NCBI RefSeq assembly: GCF_014640315.1
Contig: NZ_BMGS01000001.1
Location: 372,001-436,000, forward strand
Origin: Hymenobacter glacieicola
GTDB taxonomy: Bacteria; Bacteroidota; Bacteroidia; Cytophagales; Hymenobacteraceae
Reading direction: 5' to 3'
Length of the DNA stretch: 64,000 bases
A model generated the notes under the pieces. That model had not been told where the DNA came from. It worked only from the letters and a program-made list of their open reading frames with translations, and searched no databases. A program made the translations under genes and the position numbers. This document shows, in pieces, positions 1 to 8,364 of this stretch. The stretch's first letter is position 1. Each line of letters begins with the position of its first letter.

Positions 1-700
1 CTGGTTATTTAAATCCGCTGCCCAGCTCAAGATCGTAGGCCGAATAGTATCACTTTCCTATGTCTGCGCTGCGCCTCCTGGCTTAGGCATTTGCTCTTTT
101 TGTGCAACCTAACTGAGTTGGCTGCCAGCAAGTGAAGATTGCGTGACCATTGCTACTTCGGCATTAGTTGTGCTCTGATAAAGTATTCCTTTCGCTGGAA
201 AGCGTGAAAGGAAGAGTTGCGTATTCCCGGTCTTCTTTTACTACTGACGAAATATGAATAAACTCCTCTCTTATTTGTTCCTCCGGTGTAGTCAGTAGCC
301 TTAAGGCCTTACTGTAGGAGTAGTGGGCTTCGGCTGACAACTCGTGGCTTCACGTGGGAGCTGGCTGCTGATCTGACTGAAAAATGCAAGAGCCAATGTC
401 GCTTCGGGGCGGCTGCCGGTCCTGTAGCTTTTAGAAGTACAGCCTATTGAATAACACCCGTAACAAAGCTAATTGGCCGGTTTACCCATGACTGGCCAGT
501 TGGCTATTGCGGGTGGATAGCCGGGCCCTGGGTGAGTTCGGCTATCTTTTTTTACTGTTGAAGCAGGGAGCCAGCATACACCGCTGGCTCCCTGCTTCAG
601 TTTCAGGCCAGCACTAAAGTGGGCCGCTGACCGAAGCCATACGCGTAACCAATCAGCGAGGCGCGCAGAAAATGGGCAGTTTGCTGGGCGCTTGGCTTGT
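1..700. other. Gene-free left edge
   Basis: No convincing coding sequence was found on either strand; the open frames here are short and show no family resemblance. The only structured element is a 16-17 bp perfect hairpin at about 559-599, listed separately. The left neighbour gene, if any, lies outside the window. Confidence 0.5.
559..599. terminator. Stem-loop, possible terminator
   Basis: The arm GAAGCAGGGAGCCAGC (560-575) and its exact reverse complement at 583-598 flank a 7-nt loop; one more T-A pair closes it. A run of T lies upstream on the plus strand, which reads as an A-run downstream of the stem on the minus strand. The plus-strand side lacks a clear U tract. It may be a weak terminator or just a stable hairpin. 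Confidence 0.4.
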
Positions 701-1639
701 ATGCCGCGGTATAAATGCGGATTTTTCGGGCTTCTTATCCTGTTTGCCTCCGTGAAGAAGCTGCCTCCTTGCCGTACCACTCTGGGCCTGCCTCCGCTGT
801 GGGGTCGGCTGCGGCACTACCTACTATTGGTAATGCTGAATGGGGTAGGGGCGGGGTGCCAGTCATCGGTGGGAGAGGCCGCCATGGCGCGCCCGCCTGC
901 CGCTGCCCCGGGGGCGCTGGCTCCGGCTGCCGCTGATTCCGCCCGGGCCGTAGTGCCCGATTCATTGCAGCTGACTCCTCTAGCTCCTTTGCCAAGGCTG
1001 TCCGATTCATTGCGCCGAGCCGTGCACACCTTGCACGCCCGTTTGGGGCCCGCGGCTCAGGAACTGCGCCTCGAAGTGTTGGAAAGAGCGTGCGTGGGAT
1101 ACCTAAACTTGCGCCAGAAAGGCGTGGTGCACCGAGCGGGGGTGCTAACGGTGGCCGATATGGACCTGCCTTCGTCCAAGCAACGCCTGTGGGTGCTGGA
1201 TCTGACAGCTGGGCGGGTACTTCATCTGAGTCACGTTGCTCACGGTCGGGGCTCGGGCCGGCTGCGGGCCCGGCGTTTCTCCAACGTCATGAAATCGGCT
1301 TGCACTGCCCTAGGCTTCTACCGCACTCAAGACACCTACCAAGGCCGGCATGGACTTTCCCGTCGGCTGCGGGGACTTGATACCAACCAAAACGACAACG
1401 CCTTACGCCGGTACGTGGTGCTGCACGCCGCCGATTACGTCAGCCGGGAGTATGTAGCTCAGAACGGGCAGGTTGGCTACAGCCGTGGCTGCCCGGCGCT
1501 ACCCCCAGACCAGTATCGGGCTATTATTCACACGGTAGGCGAGGGCAGTTGTCTGTACCTAAGCGGCCCCGGCGCTAGCTCCGCGTGGCTAAATGAAACC
1601 TCGGCTGCACAACGTTTGGCAGCGCACGGCTGGAAGTAG
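701..1639 (+). CDS. Murein L,D-transpeptidase catalytic domain family protein (YkuD_2-like)
   Basis: Predicted exported peptidoglycan-active enzyme of the L,D-transpeptidase fold, which forms or exchanges cross-links through a catalytic cysteine. The C-terminal half has the signature block SRGCPALP, with the nucleophile encoded at 1490-1492, preceded by a conserved VVLHAADYVS histidine segment. It is a clear paralog of the protein at 8675-9505: both share YLNL, a QRLWVLDL block, LGFYRTQ/LGFYVTQ, and KHGLS/RHGLS. The N-terminus contains a hydrophobic stretch ending GAGC, a plausible lipobox, followed by an Ala/Pro-rich linker. ATG 701 was chosen over TTG 692; GTG 752 would give a tidier lipoprotein signal (KK then a hydrophobic run). 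Family assignment is firm, the start is not. Confidence 0.8.
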   Translation: MPRYKCGFFGLLILFASVKKLPPCRTTLGLPPLWGRLRHYLLLVMLNGVGAGCQSSVGEAAMARPPAAAPGALAPAAADSARAVVPDSLQLTPLAPLPRLSDSLRRAVHTLHARLGPAAQELRLEVLERACVGYLNLRQKGVVHRAGVLTVADMDLPSSKQRLWVLDLTAGRVLHLSHVAHGRGSGRLRARRFSNVMKSACTALGFYRTQDTYQGRHGLSRRLRGLDTNQNDNALRRYVVLHAADYVSREYVAQNGQVGYSRGCPALPPDQYRAIIHTVGEGSCLYLSGPGASSAWLNETSAAQRLAAHGWK

Positions 1640-2400
1640 CCTCATCACCCCTGTAAGCAAGCGCAACAGTAGTAATTTTACGGTTGAGCTTGTTGCAGCA
1701 TTTAGATTATTTATTGAGCATTTCTTACCCATGTTGCTACCTCAATTGCTAGCTGGGACCATAAAAGCCAATAAGCTATAAAGGTCAAACAGCTGATAAT
1801 CATACTTATATGTAATTATTTATAAGTAAAGTTAAAATAATAATACAAATAAGTAAAAATATGAATTTTCTGTTTTGACCGTGGGACATTCATATTTCAC
1901 CGGGCAATTCCTATGGTTCGGCTAAAAGGCGGTGCACAATTGAAAATATGGGGGGCAAACCCAGTAGTTTTGAGTAGCATAATGGGAAATAAGTTCCCAA
2001 TATGAGTGCTGATAGGTATGTTGTCTCGCTTGCTGCCGGTACGAAGCTGAAAATAGTTGTTGCGATGTAAAAACCTGATGTTGTGTATTAAACGTAGATG
2101 CGGGACTTTCCGCGTCTGCAATTAAGTCTACCAACTCAATATCATTCAACTGCCGTATTTTTCCGATAATGAAACAAAATGCACTGCTGCTAGTATTTAG
2201 GCCCAGCTATATAGAAAGCGCTGCTACGGGCCCAGCACAACCACTTTAAGGTAGCGTTACTCCTCCGCGAGCATGGTCCGCATCCTGCTCTTCTTCTGAC
2301 TCTCAGGGCTAAGCAGATATAGCCTTGTTGCACTTTACATCACTTACTTGGGCTGGTCGGCGCTGATTAATAGCTCGGGCTACCCCTACACACCGATTCA
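1640..2400. other. AT-rich intergenic region, no supported gene
   Basis: About 760 bases without a supported gene. The part near 1780-1870 is strikingly AT-rich (runs of TTATTTATAAG and AATAATAATAC) compared with the GC-rich genes on both sides. Two minus-strand frames of about 75 codons at 1897-2149 overlap each other and have atypical composition, so they were not called. The region must contain the promoter for the 2401-5907 gene run, but no clear TAnnTTTG element stood out. Confidence 0.5.
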
Positions 2401-2772
2401 ATGATTAAACTCTCTACTATTTTGTGTGCGTTGCTGACGCTTATGCTCGGTAGTTGCGCTTACGATAAGGCAGATGAAATTGCGGGGCCCAAAGTGCCGT
2501 GTACTACCCCGGAAGTGGTTTCTTATAGCGCGTCCATCTCGCCTTTACTGACCCAGAATTGCCGCTCCTGCCACAACGCAGTGCTATTAACCGGCAGCGT
2601 GAACCTGGAGGATTTCTCTGTAATTCAGAAGTACATCCGCTCCGGCGAGCTGATGGGAAATGTGAAGCACCTGCCTGGCTATAATCCCATGCCACAGGGT
2701 GGAAACAAGCTGTCGGACTGTGATATTGAGCTGTTGCAAAAATGGGCTGACGCTGGAGCACCTAACAACTAA
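2401..2772 (+). CDS. c-type cytochrome domain lipoprotein
   Basis: Small exported electron-transfer protein, 123 aa. A lipoprotein signal occupies the first about 20 residues (hydrophobic run ending LGSCAY), so it is likely membrane-anchored. A single c-type heme motif CRSCH spans Cys54-Cys57-His58; a later NPMP methionine is a possible distal ligand, and the C-terminal LQKWADAGAP is typical of cytochrome c-like domains found in Planctomycetes and Bacteroidota. It is the first gene of a co-directional run and ends only 6 nt before the YceI gene, so they are probably co-transcribed. It is likely to pass electrons within the periplasm; partners are unknown. Confidence 0.8.
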   Translation: MIKLSTILCALLTLMLGSCAYDKADEIAGPKVPCTTPEVVSYSASISPLLTQNCRSCHNAVLLTGSVNLEDFSVIQKYIRSGELMGNVKHLPGYNPMPQGGNKLSDCDIELLQKWADAGAPNN

Positions 2773-2778
2773 CCTAGG

Positions 2779-3369
2779 ATGCACAGTCTGGTCCATTACC
2801 TGCGTTTACCTCTTTGTAGCCTTTTGCTTTTGGTTGGTGGCATTAGCACCAGCCAGGCGCAGGGCAAATACATGACCCAGAAGGGAGTGGTCAGCTTCTT
2901 TTCCAGTAGCATCCTGGAGGATATTGAAGCCCATACAGATCAAGCCGCCGCGGTGGTTGATCTGCAAAGTCAGCAAATAGCCTTTATCATCCCCATCAAG
3001 TCGTTCCAGTTTAAGCGCACCCTCATGCAGGAGCACTTCAACGAGAACTACATGGAGTCTGACCGGCTACCCAAATCTACCTTCAAGGGCAAGATTCTGG
3101 ATTTGAATGCGGATGCCCTGGCCAAAGGCCAGTCGCAACGGGTCACCGTGGAGGGCGACCTGACGATTCATGGCGTAACCAAGCACCTGACCGTTGCCGG
3201 CGCCTTGGAGCAGCAAAAGGGTACCCTTTTAGTGAATGCCTACTTCAGCGTGGCTCCTGCCGATTACGGCATTGAGATTCCGCTGCTGGTGCGCGAGAAT
3301 ATTGCCAAAGTCGTGGGCATCAAAGTGGTGCTGACCTGCGAGGCCGTTTCTCAGCTCACTGTTAAATAA
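2779..3369 (+). CDS. YceI family protein
   Basis: Exported lipocalin-like beta-barrel of the YceI family; characterised members bind polyisoprenoid or other lipophilic ligands in the periplasm. A signal peptide is visible (CSLLLLVGGISTSQAQ, cleavage after AQA), followed by a conserved V-S-F-F-S start, a central NENYMESDRLPKSTFKG block (the family's ExYxES..P.atF.g signature) and the GDLTIHGVTK strand typical of YceI. Length (196 aa) is normal for the family. The 6-nt spacing from the upstream cytochrome gene indicates an operon. In Bacteroidota, YceI proteins are often found beside c-type cytochromes and DUF5777 proteins, as here. Confidence 0.88.
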   Translation: MHSLVHYLRLPLCSLLLLVGGISTSQAQGKYMTQKGVVSFFSSSILEDIEAHTDQAAAVVDLQSQQIAFIIPIKSFQFKRTLMQEHFNENYMESDRLPKSTFKGKILDLNADALAKGQSQRVTVEGDLTIHGVTKHLTVAGALEQQKGTLLVNAYFSVAPADYGIEIPLLVRENIAKVVGIKVVLTCEAVSQLTVK

Positions 3370-3435
3370 CTACTACTACGTGCAGGTGGCACCCCTCGTG
3401 CGGGCCTCTGTTCCACTCCGCTTTTGCTTTTTTCT

Positions 3436-4359
3436 ATGCAAACAACTTTTCCTCACTACCGAGGCCGTTTGGCCTCATTCCTGGTGTTTCTGTTAGCTAC
3501 CTGCGCCGCGCCGGCCTGGGCCCAGGACGATTTGCTCGGGCAGCTAGAAAGCCAGAAACCGGCCGCCACTACCCCAGAGCCCGTAGCGGCAACTTTTAAA
3601 AGCACCCGCCTGATTAGCGGGCACACGGTGGAAACTCCGGGCCAGGGCACCCTGGTATTCCTGATTTCGCACCGCTTTGGCACCATCAATAGTGGCGCCT
3701 ATAACTTCTTTGGCCTGGATCAGGCGGCTCTGCGCCTAGGCCTGGAGTACGCCGTCACGGACAAGCTGGAAATAGGCATTGGCCGCAGCAACATCGAGAA
3801 AACGCTGGACGGCTTTGTAAAATACCGCGCCATTCGGCAGACGACGGGTAGCAAGGTGATGCCCGTAAGCGTAACGCTGTTCGCTAACTCGGCCATGAAC
3901 ATGCTGCGCGACGACCGGTCGTGGTACACGGTGCCACGGCGCCTGACCTACTCCTACCAGGCCCTGATTGCGCGCAAGTTCAGCCCCAACCTGTCGTTGC
4001 AACTGATGCCCACCCTGATTCACCGCAACCTGGTGCAGGACAACACGCAGTCTAATGACGTGTACGCAATTGGATTTGGCGGCCGGCAGAAGCTCACCAA
4101 GCGCACCTCCCTCAACGCCGAATATTTCTATTTGGTGCAAAGCAGCAAGCCAACCGGCTCGCGCAATGCCCTGGCGCTGGGCTTTGATATTGAAACCGGC
4201 GGACACGTATTCCAACTGCACCTGACCAATTCTCAGGGCATGATTGAAAACCACTTTGTGGCTAACACCCGGGGCAACTTCTTCGATGGCGACATCTACT
4301 TCGGCTTCAACGTGAACCGCAACTTCACCGTCCGGGCCAAGGAAGGTTTCCGCAAATAG
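3436..4359 (+). CDS. DUF5777 family beta-barrel protein
   Basis: Probable outer-membrane beta-barrel of 307 aa. A signal peptide ends at about residue 30 (CAAPAWAQ). After a short Gln/Pro/Thr-rich linker the remainder alternates aromatic and polar residues as expected of barrel strands, with recognisable family segments HRFGTIN, LGLEYAVTDKLEIGIGR, YSYQALIARKFSPNLSLQLMP and a C-terminal FGFNVNRNFTV strand. ATG 3436 was preferred to the TTG four codons upstream. It sits between YceI and a CHRD protein on the same strand. Function is unknown; it may be a pore or outer-membrane scaffold for the neighbouring periplasmic proteins, which is inference. Confidence 0.78.
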   Translation: MQTTFPHYRGRLASFLVFLLATCAAPAWAQDDLLGQLESQKPAATTPEPVAATFKSTRLISGHTVETPGQGTLVFLISHRFGTINSGAYNFFGLDQAALRLGLEYAVTDKLEIGIGRSNIEKTLDGFVKYRAIRQTTGSKVMPVSVTLFANSAMNMLRDDRSWYTVPRRLTYSYQALIARKFSPNLSLQLMPTLIHRNLVQDNTQSNDVYAIGFGGRQKLTKRTSLNAEYFYLVQSSKPTGSRNALALGFDIETGGHVFQLHLTNSQGMIENHFVANTRGNFFDGDIYFGFNVNRNFTVRAKEGFRK

Positions 4360-4399
4360 TCAAACTTTCTCCTTTACCATTCACTCCAACTTTTTACTC

Positions 4400-4846
4400 A
4401 TGAACTTGAAAACTACTGCGCTTTTCCTGCTCCTGACCGGCTCGGCCACTCTGGTAGCCTGCGAGAAAGAGAATGAAAAAACCGCCCCGGCCAGCGACAC
4501 CGTACAAATGACGGCCACGCTCAACAGCAAAAACGAAGTGACGCCCACGACCTCTGCGGCCACGGGTACCATGACCGGCACCTATAACAAGACCACGCGG
4601 GAGCTGAACTACACCGTGACTTACCAAGGTATGACGGCTACTTCCGGGCACTTCCACCGCGGCGCCGCCGGAGTTGATGGCAATGCTTTCGTTACGTATG
4701 CCAACGCTGGTACTCCGCCAATTACGGGCACTACCGTTCTGTCTGAGGCCGATGCCGCTCTGCTGATGAAGGGAGAGGTATACGTGAACCTGCATACCAC
4801 CGCTAACCCCAAAGGGGAGATTCGTGGTCAGGTAATGACCAAGTAA
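4400..4846 (+). CDS. CHRD domain-containing lipoprotein
   Basis: Exported 148-aa protein. The N-terminus MNLKTTALFLLLTGSATLVAC is a lipoprotein signal (lipobox LVAC). The rest is one CHRD domain, the immunoglobulin-like fold first noted in chordin and widespread in bacterial surface proteins: the strands ATLNSKNEVTP, TGTMTGTYNKTTRELNYTVTYQGM, SGHFHRGAAGVDG and the closing YVNLHTTANPKGEIRGQV are all characteristic. Forty bases separate it from the DUF5777 gene, consistent with one operon. CHRD proteins have no settled biochemical role; the HFHRG histidines could bind metal. Confidence 0.85.
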   Translation: MNLKTTALFLLLTGSATLVACEKENEKTAPASDTVQMTATLNSKNEVTPTTSAATGTMTGTYNKTTRELNYTVTYQGMTATSGHFHRGAAGVDGNAFVTYANAGTPPITGTTVLSEADAALLMKGEVYVNLHTTANPKGEIRGQVMTK

Positions 4847-4876
4847 TTCTGCTAAGCCTGGCTAGCATAGCACATT

Positions 4877-5335
4877 ATGCCTGAAATAAGTACAGTGTTT
4901 ACAATACTAGGCAAGCAGCTTGCGAAGGTAGGGCTAGGGTTGTTGGGAGTATTACTCGTGTGGGGAAGCTGGGAAGATCCAAATCTTCATCAGTATGTGC
5001 AGCCCGTGAAAGTGCTTCAGCTACGGGTAGAAGGGTTAAATACGCCCGCTCAGGTAGCTACCTCGCAGCAGCAGGTAGCGGCCGTGCCTGGTGTGGCTGC
5101 GTGCGTAATCAACCCAAATACCCAGGTGGCTACCGTGCTTTTCCACGAGGACGATGTCTCAGAGCCTGAGATAGAGCGGGTACTATCCGTGGGCGGAACC
5201 TTCCGGGTAAACCGGCCGGTAATGGTGGCTTCGGCCCCCACCGGGCGCGAGTGTCCGGTGCCCGCCAGCTACCTGGAAACTCTGGATCAAATCCGGTTTG
5301 CGTTTAATCTGCGCCGTCTCTTCATCAACGTCTGA
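4877..5335 (+). CDS. Membrane-anchored HMA-like domain protein
   Basis: A 152-aa protein not recognised by name. Residues about 10-32 form a single hydrophobic segment (VGLGLLGVLLVWGSW), so it is probably anchored with the rest outside the cytoplasm. The following region (KVLQLRVEGLNTPAQV...VPGVAACVINPNTQVATVLF then EPEIERVL) follows the beta-alpha-beta-beta-alpha-beta pattern of heavy-metal-associated domains, but the usual CxxC metal loop is absent: the loop reads LNTPAQ. It could therefore be a degenerate or non-metal member. It lies between a CHRD protein and a truncated hemoglobin. The HMA resemblance is a pattern match, moderately sure. Confidence 0.6.
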   Translation: MPEISTVFTILGKQLAKVGLGLLGVLLVWGSWEDPNLHQYVQPVKVLQLRVEGLNTPAQVATSQQQVAAVPGVAACVINPNTQVATVLFHEDDVSEPEIERVLSVGGTFRVNRPVMVASAPTGRECPVPASYLETLDQIRFAFNLRRLFINV

Positions 5336-5418
5336 CCGGACTATACGAGCTAGGTAGTCGCCGTTGCCATTCTACTCTTTACCTGTTTTCTTTTCATTTC
5401 CCCCTTACTCCTTACTCT

Positions 5419-5907
5419 ATGCACCAACCCCGACTCAAGTTTGCCGCAGCCCTGCTCCTGAGCGGCAGCCTGTTCTTCACCACGGCCTGTGGCTCGAAGG
5501 AAGATGAGCCGGAGCCCACGCTGTACGAGCGCATGGGCGGCCTAAAGGGTGTAGAAGGTTTTGTTGACGTGCTGATGGCCAATGTGGCCAATGAAACCAG
5601 CGTGCAAAACTCTTCTATGCTGCGCACCCACACGCCCCTGCTCACCGACCCCGACAAGCCGGCCCGCCTAGCCCGCCTGCGGAACAACTTCATCAATCAG
5701 ATGGGCGAAGCTACTGGCGGCCCTCTGAAGTACACCGGCATGACCATGCTTTCGGCTCACAAAGGCATGATGATTACCGAGAAAGAATGGTCAGTATGGC
5801 GCCAGGCTGCCGATGCTTCCATGGCTTCTAACAACCTCGGCACCAAGGAAAAGGCCGAACTAGCTAAAATCCTGGACGACATGAAGGCAGCCACCGTAGG
5901 TCACTAA
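5419..5907 (+). CDS. Group 1 truncated hemoglobin-like lipoprotein
   Basis: Heme protein of the truncated globin family, predicted to bind O2 or NO. The family signatures are present in order: LYERMGGLKGVEGFVD at about residues 34-49, then GGPLKYTGMTMLSAHKGM with the proximal heme ligand His114, then the FDAW-equivalent EKEWSVWRQA. Unusually it starts with a lipoprotein signal (LLLSGSLFFTTACGS), so it would be lipidated outside the cytoplasm, whereas most truncated globins are cytosolic. It closes the run of cytochrome, YceI, barrel, CHRD and HMA-like genes, and a strong terminator follows 30 nt after the stop. A role in periplasmic gas or nitrosative chemistry is inference. Confidence 0.82.
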   Translation: MHQPRLKFAAALLLSGSLFFTTACGSKEDEPEPTLYERMGGLKGVEGFVDVLMANVANETSVQNSSMLRTHTPLLTDPDKPARLARLRNNFINQMGEATGGPLKYTGMTMLSAHKGMMITEKEWSVWRQAADASMASNNLGTKEKAELAKILDDMKAATVGH

Positions 5908-5937
5908 GCAGCCTCCGGCTAGCGCCGAAATAAAATG

Positions 5938-5969
5938 AAAAGCCCCGCCGAAATTTCGGCGGGGCTTTT
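5938..5969. terminator. Bidirectional rho-independent terminator
   Basis: A perfect palindrome with AAAAGCCCCGCCGAAA as its left arm and a T-run on the plus side, an A-run (T-run on the minus strand) on the other. It lies between the convergent truncated hemoglobin and amylase genes and can serve both. Confidence 0.9.
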
Positions 5970-5997
5970 TGCTGTGCTATAGAAGCGGTGGGGCAAG

Positions 5998-8364
5998 TTA
6001 GCGCACTACTACTTTCCGGCTGAGGCCCAGCTCCGGTACGTGCAGCTGGTACACGCCGGCTGGCAGCGCGCGGCCTACCGTGAGACGCTGCTCCGTAGAG
6101 CCTGGGTACAGCCGCACCGACTGCTCGTGCACCAAGCGGCCGGTTAAGTCCAGCAGGCGCAGGCTGGCCGTTACGTCCTGCGGCGACTGTAGCACCACGT
6201 CGATCCGGTCGGCGCTGGTCGGGTTGGGGTATACCAGGAGGTCGGTGTCGGTGGGGGTAGCGGCGGGGGCTGCCGTAACCGTGCTTTCGCGCAGGGCCGT
6301 GGTGCTGAGTACGGCCGGGGCCGTGTAGGTAGCCTTAACAAAGGCCCGCTGGGCGGGGTTGGTTGCTACGGCATTCTTCGCCCGCAGGGTAATCCAGCCG
6401 GTAGCGGTGGGCGTGTAGGTGCCGGTGAGGTTACCCACGCCGGTCTTGCTGCTCAACACCGTGCCGCTGCCGTTGACCAGCTCCACGCTCAGGCTGCGGG
6501 TAGCATCGGTAGGGAACAGGTTATAGGTCACGGCCTGCCCCGATGCCGCAAAGATGCGGCCCGCCGTGCGGTACGCCGTGGAAGAGGCTGGCAGCTGCCC
6601 GCCCTGCTTCAGAGAAGAAGCGTGCGAGTCGCCCAGGTCGTCGGCTAGTTCCCACTCCTGCGTGGTGGCCAGGGCCGGACGGGTATAGTTAGTGCCGATG
6701 CCCGTGGGCGCCCACACTGAGTAGCCCCTACGGCCGGCGCTGGCCGTACCATTGCAAGGCGGCGTGTTAATGGTTACGGTTTTGGTGCCGCTGACCGTAA
6801 CAGTGGCCGTGCCGTTGGCGCCGGAATAATCCTTGAGCACCGTGCCGGGCGCAAAGTCGCAGGCAACAGTATTGCTCTGCCAAGCTGTGAAGTTGTCGTT
6901 GATGCCGATGATGGCCTTGGTGCTGCGCTCAATCACAAGGTGGTCGGCGGCTTGGTAGCGCACTTTGTAGGCTCCGTCCTTGAACCGCAGGTTCTGGTGA
7001 CACCAGATCAGATTGTTCAAATCGTCACGCACCGGTAGGTCGGTGGTGCTGGTGGGCTGGTGCGAATACCGCTTGCTGGTGCTGCCCACGTTAAACAGAT
7101 CCTCAAAGAAAATCTGCGGGGAGCCGTCCAGGGCCAGGGCTGCCGCGTACGTAGCCGAGAGGCGCGGGTCAAACGGGTCGATGTGGGGGGCCAGCTCCGA
7201 GCCGGTGTTCCAGCCAGTGTAGTTGCCGCCGGCGTCTACCTGGGGCCGGAACGTGTCGTGGTTGTTCACGAAAGGCACGGTGCGGTGCACGTAGGTCCCG
7301 TTAATATTGACTACCCGCGCGCTCTGCTGGTAACCCGGCAAAGAGCCCAGGTCAAAGTTGCCGCCCCCGCTCACAATGTTGTAGAGGCCGTTGCGCAGGG
7401 AGAAGTCGAAGGTGCCGGCCCGGTTCTGCACGTTGGCCACCCAGCCGTCCATCTGTCCCGCCGAGCCGACCCATTCGCCCACGGCGTACATGGTAGCCCC
7501 ACCCGAGGCCCAGCCGGCGTTGCTTTGCAGGTTATAAAGGAAATCCTCGGAGGCTGCATCCGGGAAGTGCTTCACGGCATCCATTCGCACGCCATCAAAG
7601 CCGACCTGCTTCTTGTACCATATCAGCCAGTTACGCACGTTGGTGCGCATGTAGTCGGCAGTTTGGGCGGGGTTGAACGTGGCGTTGGAGCTTTGGCCGT
7701 AGGAGCCGCTGTAATAGCTTACATCGGGCCCGAAGTACACGGCGTTCCAGTCGCCGGAGGTGGAGTTATTGCCGGGGTTGGGGTTGAAGTTCTGCCAGTT
7801 TTTCGGGAAGCGGCCGTTGCGGGCCAAGTAGTTGGCGGCGTCTTCCGTGGTAGCGGGCTTGCTGTAGCTCACGTAGCGAAAGTTTTTGTACTTGCTGGTC
7901 GAGCCGTCTTCCCAGGCGGCGGGGTCCTGCCCACCGGCCCCGGTCTGGGAACCCGCGCCGTCGTTGTGGTTCAGCACAATGTCCTGCACCACCTCAATGC
8001 CGTTGGCGTGCAGCACAGCCACGGCCCGCAGCAGCTCGTCCTTGGTGCCCAGGCGGGTGGCCGTGAAGCCTTTCTGGTACTTGTCGCCCAGGTCGTAGTT
8101 GTCGAAGGGGGAGTAGCCGTTGCCCTGGTTGCCGTTCTTAATGCTCGGGGGCAGCCACACGGCATCAATGCCCATGGCCTTCAGGCGCGGCGCCAGCAGG
8201 GCAATGTAGTTGGCCCAGCCGTTGGGGTAGTTTGTGTTCCAATAATCCCACCAGTAGCCTTGCAGGACTACCTTTTGGGCTTTTGCGGGTTGGCCGCCCA
8301 GAACAAGAAGGGCAGCCGCGGCCAGGGTGAGCTTGCGCCACCAAGAGCGAGTACAGTTGTGCAT
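5998..8364 (-). CDS. Secreted alpha-amylase (GH13) with type IX sorting domain
   Basis: Starch-degrading endo-acting glucosidase of family GH13, 788 aa. Signal peptide at residues about 10-30 ending AKAQ. The (beta/alpha)8 catalytic domain holds the canonical blocks: DIVLNHN (region I), GFDGVRMDAVKH (nucleophile Asp262), YAVGEW (acid/base Glu297) and FVNNHD (Asp370). A beta-rich middle region follows. The last about 80 residues (YPNP..., LLDLTGR..., LPAGVYQL...) form a type A C-terminal sorting domain, which directs export through the Bacteroidota type IX system and surface attachment. ATG 8364 (MHNCTRSWW) was chosen because the 15 residues upstream are not signal-like. No SusCD genes are adjacent. 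Confidence 0.92.
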   Translation of the reverse strand: MHNCTRSWWRKLTLAAAALLVLGGQPAKAQKVVLQGYWWDYWNTNYPNGWANYIALLAPRLKAMGIDAVWLPPSIKNGNQGNGYSPFDNYDLGDKYQKGFTATRLGTKDELLRAVAVLHANGIEVVQDIVLNHNDGAGSQTGAGGQDPAAWEDGSTSKYKNFRYVSYSKPATTEDAANYLARNGRFPKNWQNFNPNPGNNSTSGDWNAVYFGPDVSYYSGSYGQSSNATFNPAQTADYMRTNVRNWLIWYKKQVGFDGVRMDAVKHFPDAASEDFLYNLQSNAGWASGGATMYAVGEWVGSAGQMDGWVANVQNRAGTFDFSLRNGLYNIVSGGGNFDLGSLPGYQQSARVVNINGTYVHRTVPFVNNHDTFRPQVDAGGNYTGWNTGSELAPHIDPFDPRLSATYAAALALDGSPQIFFEDLFNVGSTSKRYSHQPTSTTDLPVRDDLNNLIWCHQNLRFKDGAYKVRYQAADHLVIERSTKAIIGINDNFTAWQSNTVACDFAPGTVLKDYSGANGTATVTVSGTKTVTINTPPCNGTASAGRRGYSVWAPTGIGTNYTRPALATTQEWELADDLGDSHASSLKQGGQLPASSTAYRTAGRIFAASGQAVTYNLFPTDATRSLSVELVNGSGTVLSSKTGVGNLTGTYTPTATGWITLRAKNAVATNPAQRAFVKATYTAPAVLSTTALRESTVTAAPAATPTDTDLLVYPNPTSADRIDVVLQSPQDVTASLRLLDLTGRLVHEQSVRLYPGSTEQRLTVGRALPAGVYQLHVPELGLSRKVVVR

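Noticed and set aside
1897..2149. Minus-strand small genes in the AT-rich region
   Set aside because: Two overlapping frames of 74-75 codons with no conserved pattern and unusual composition.
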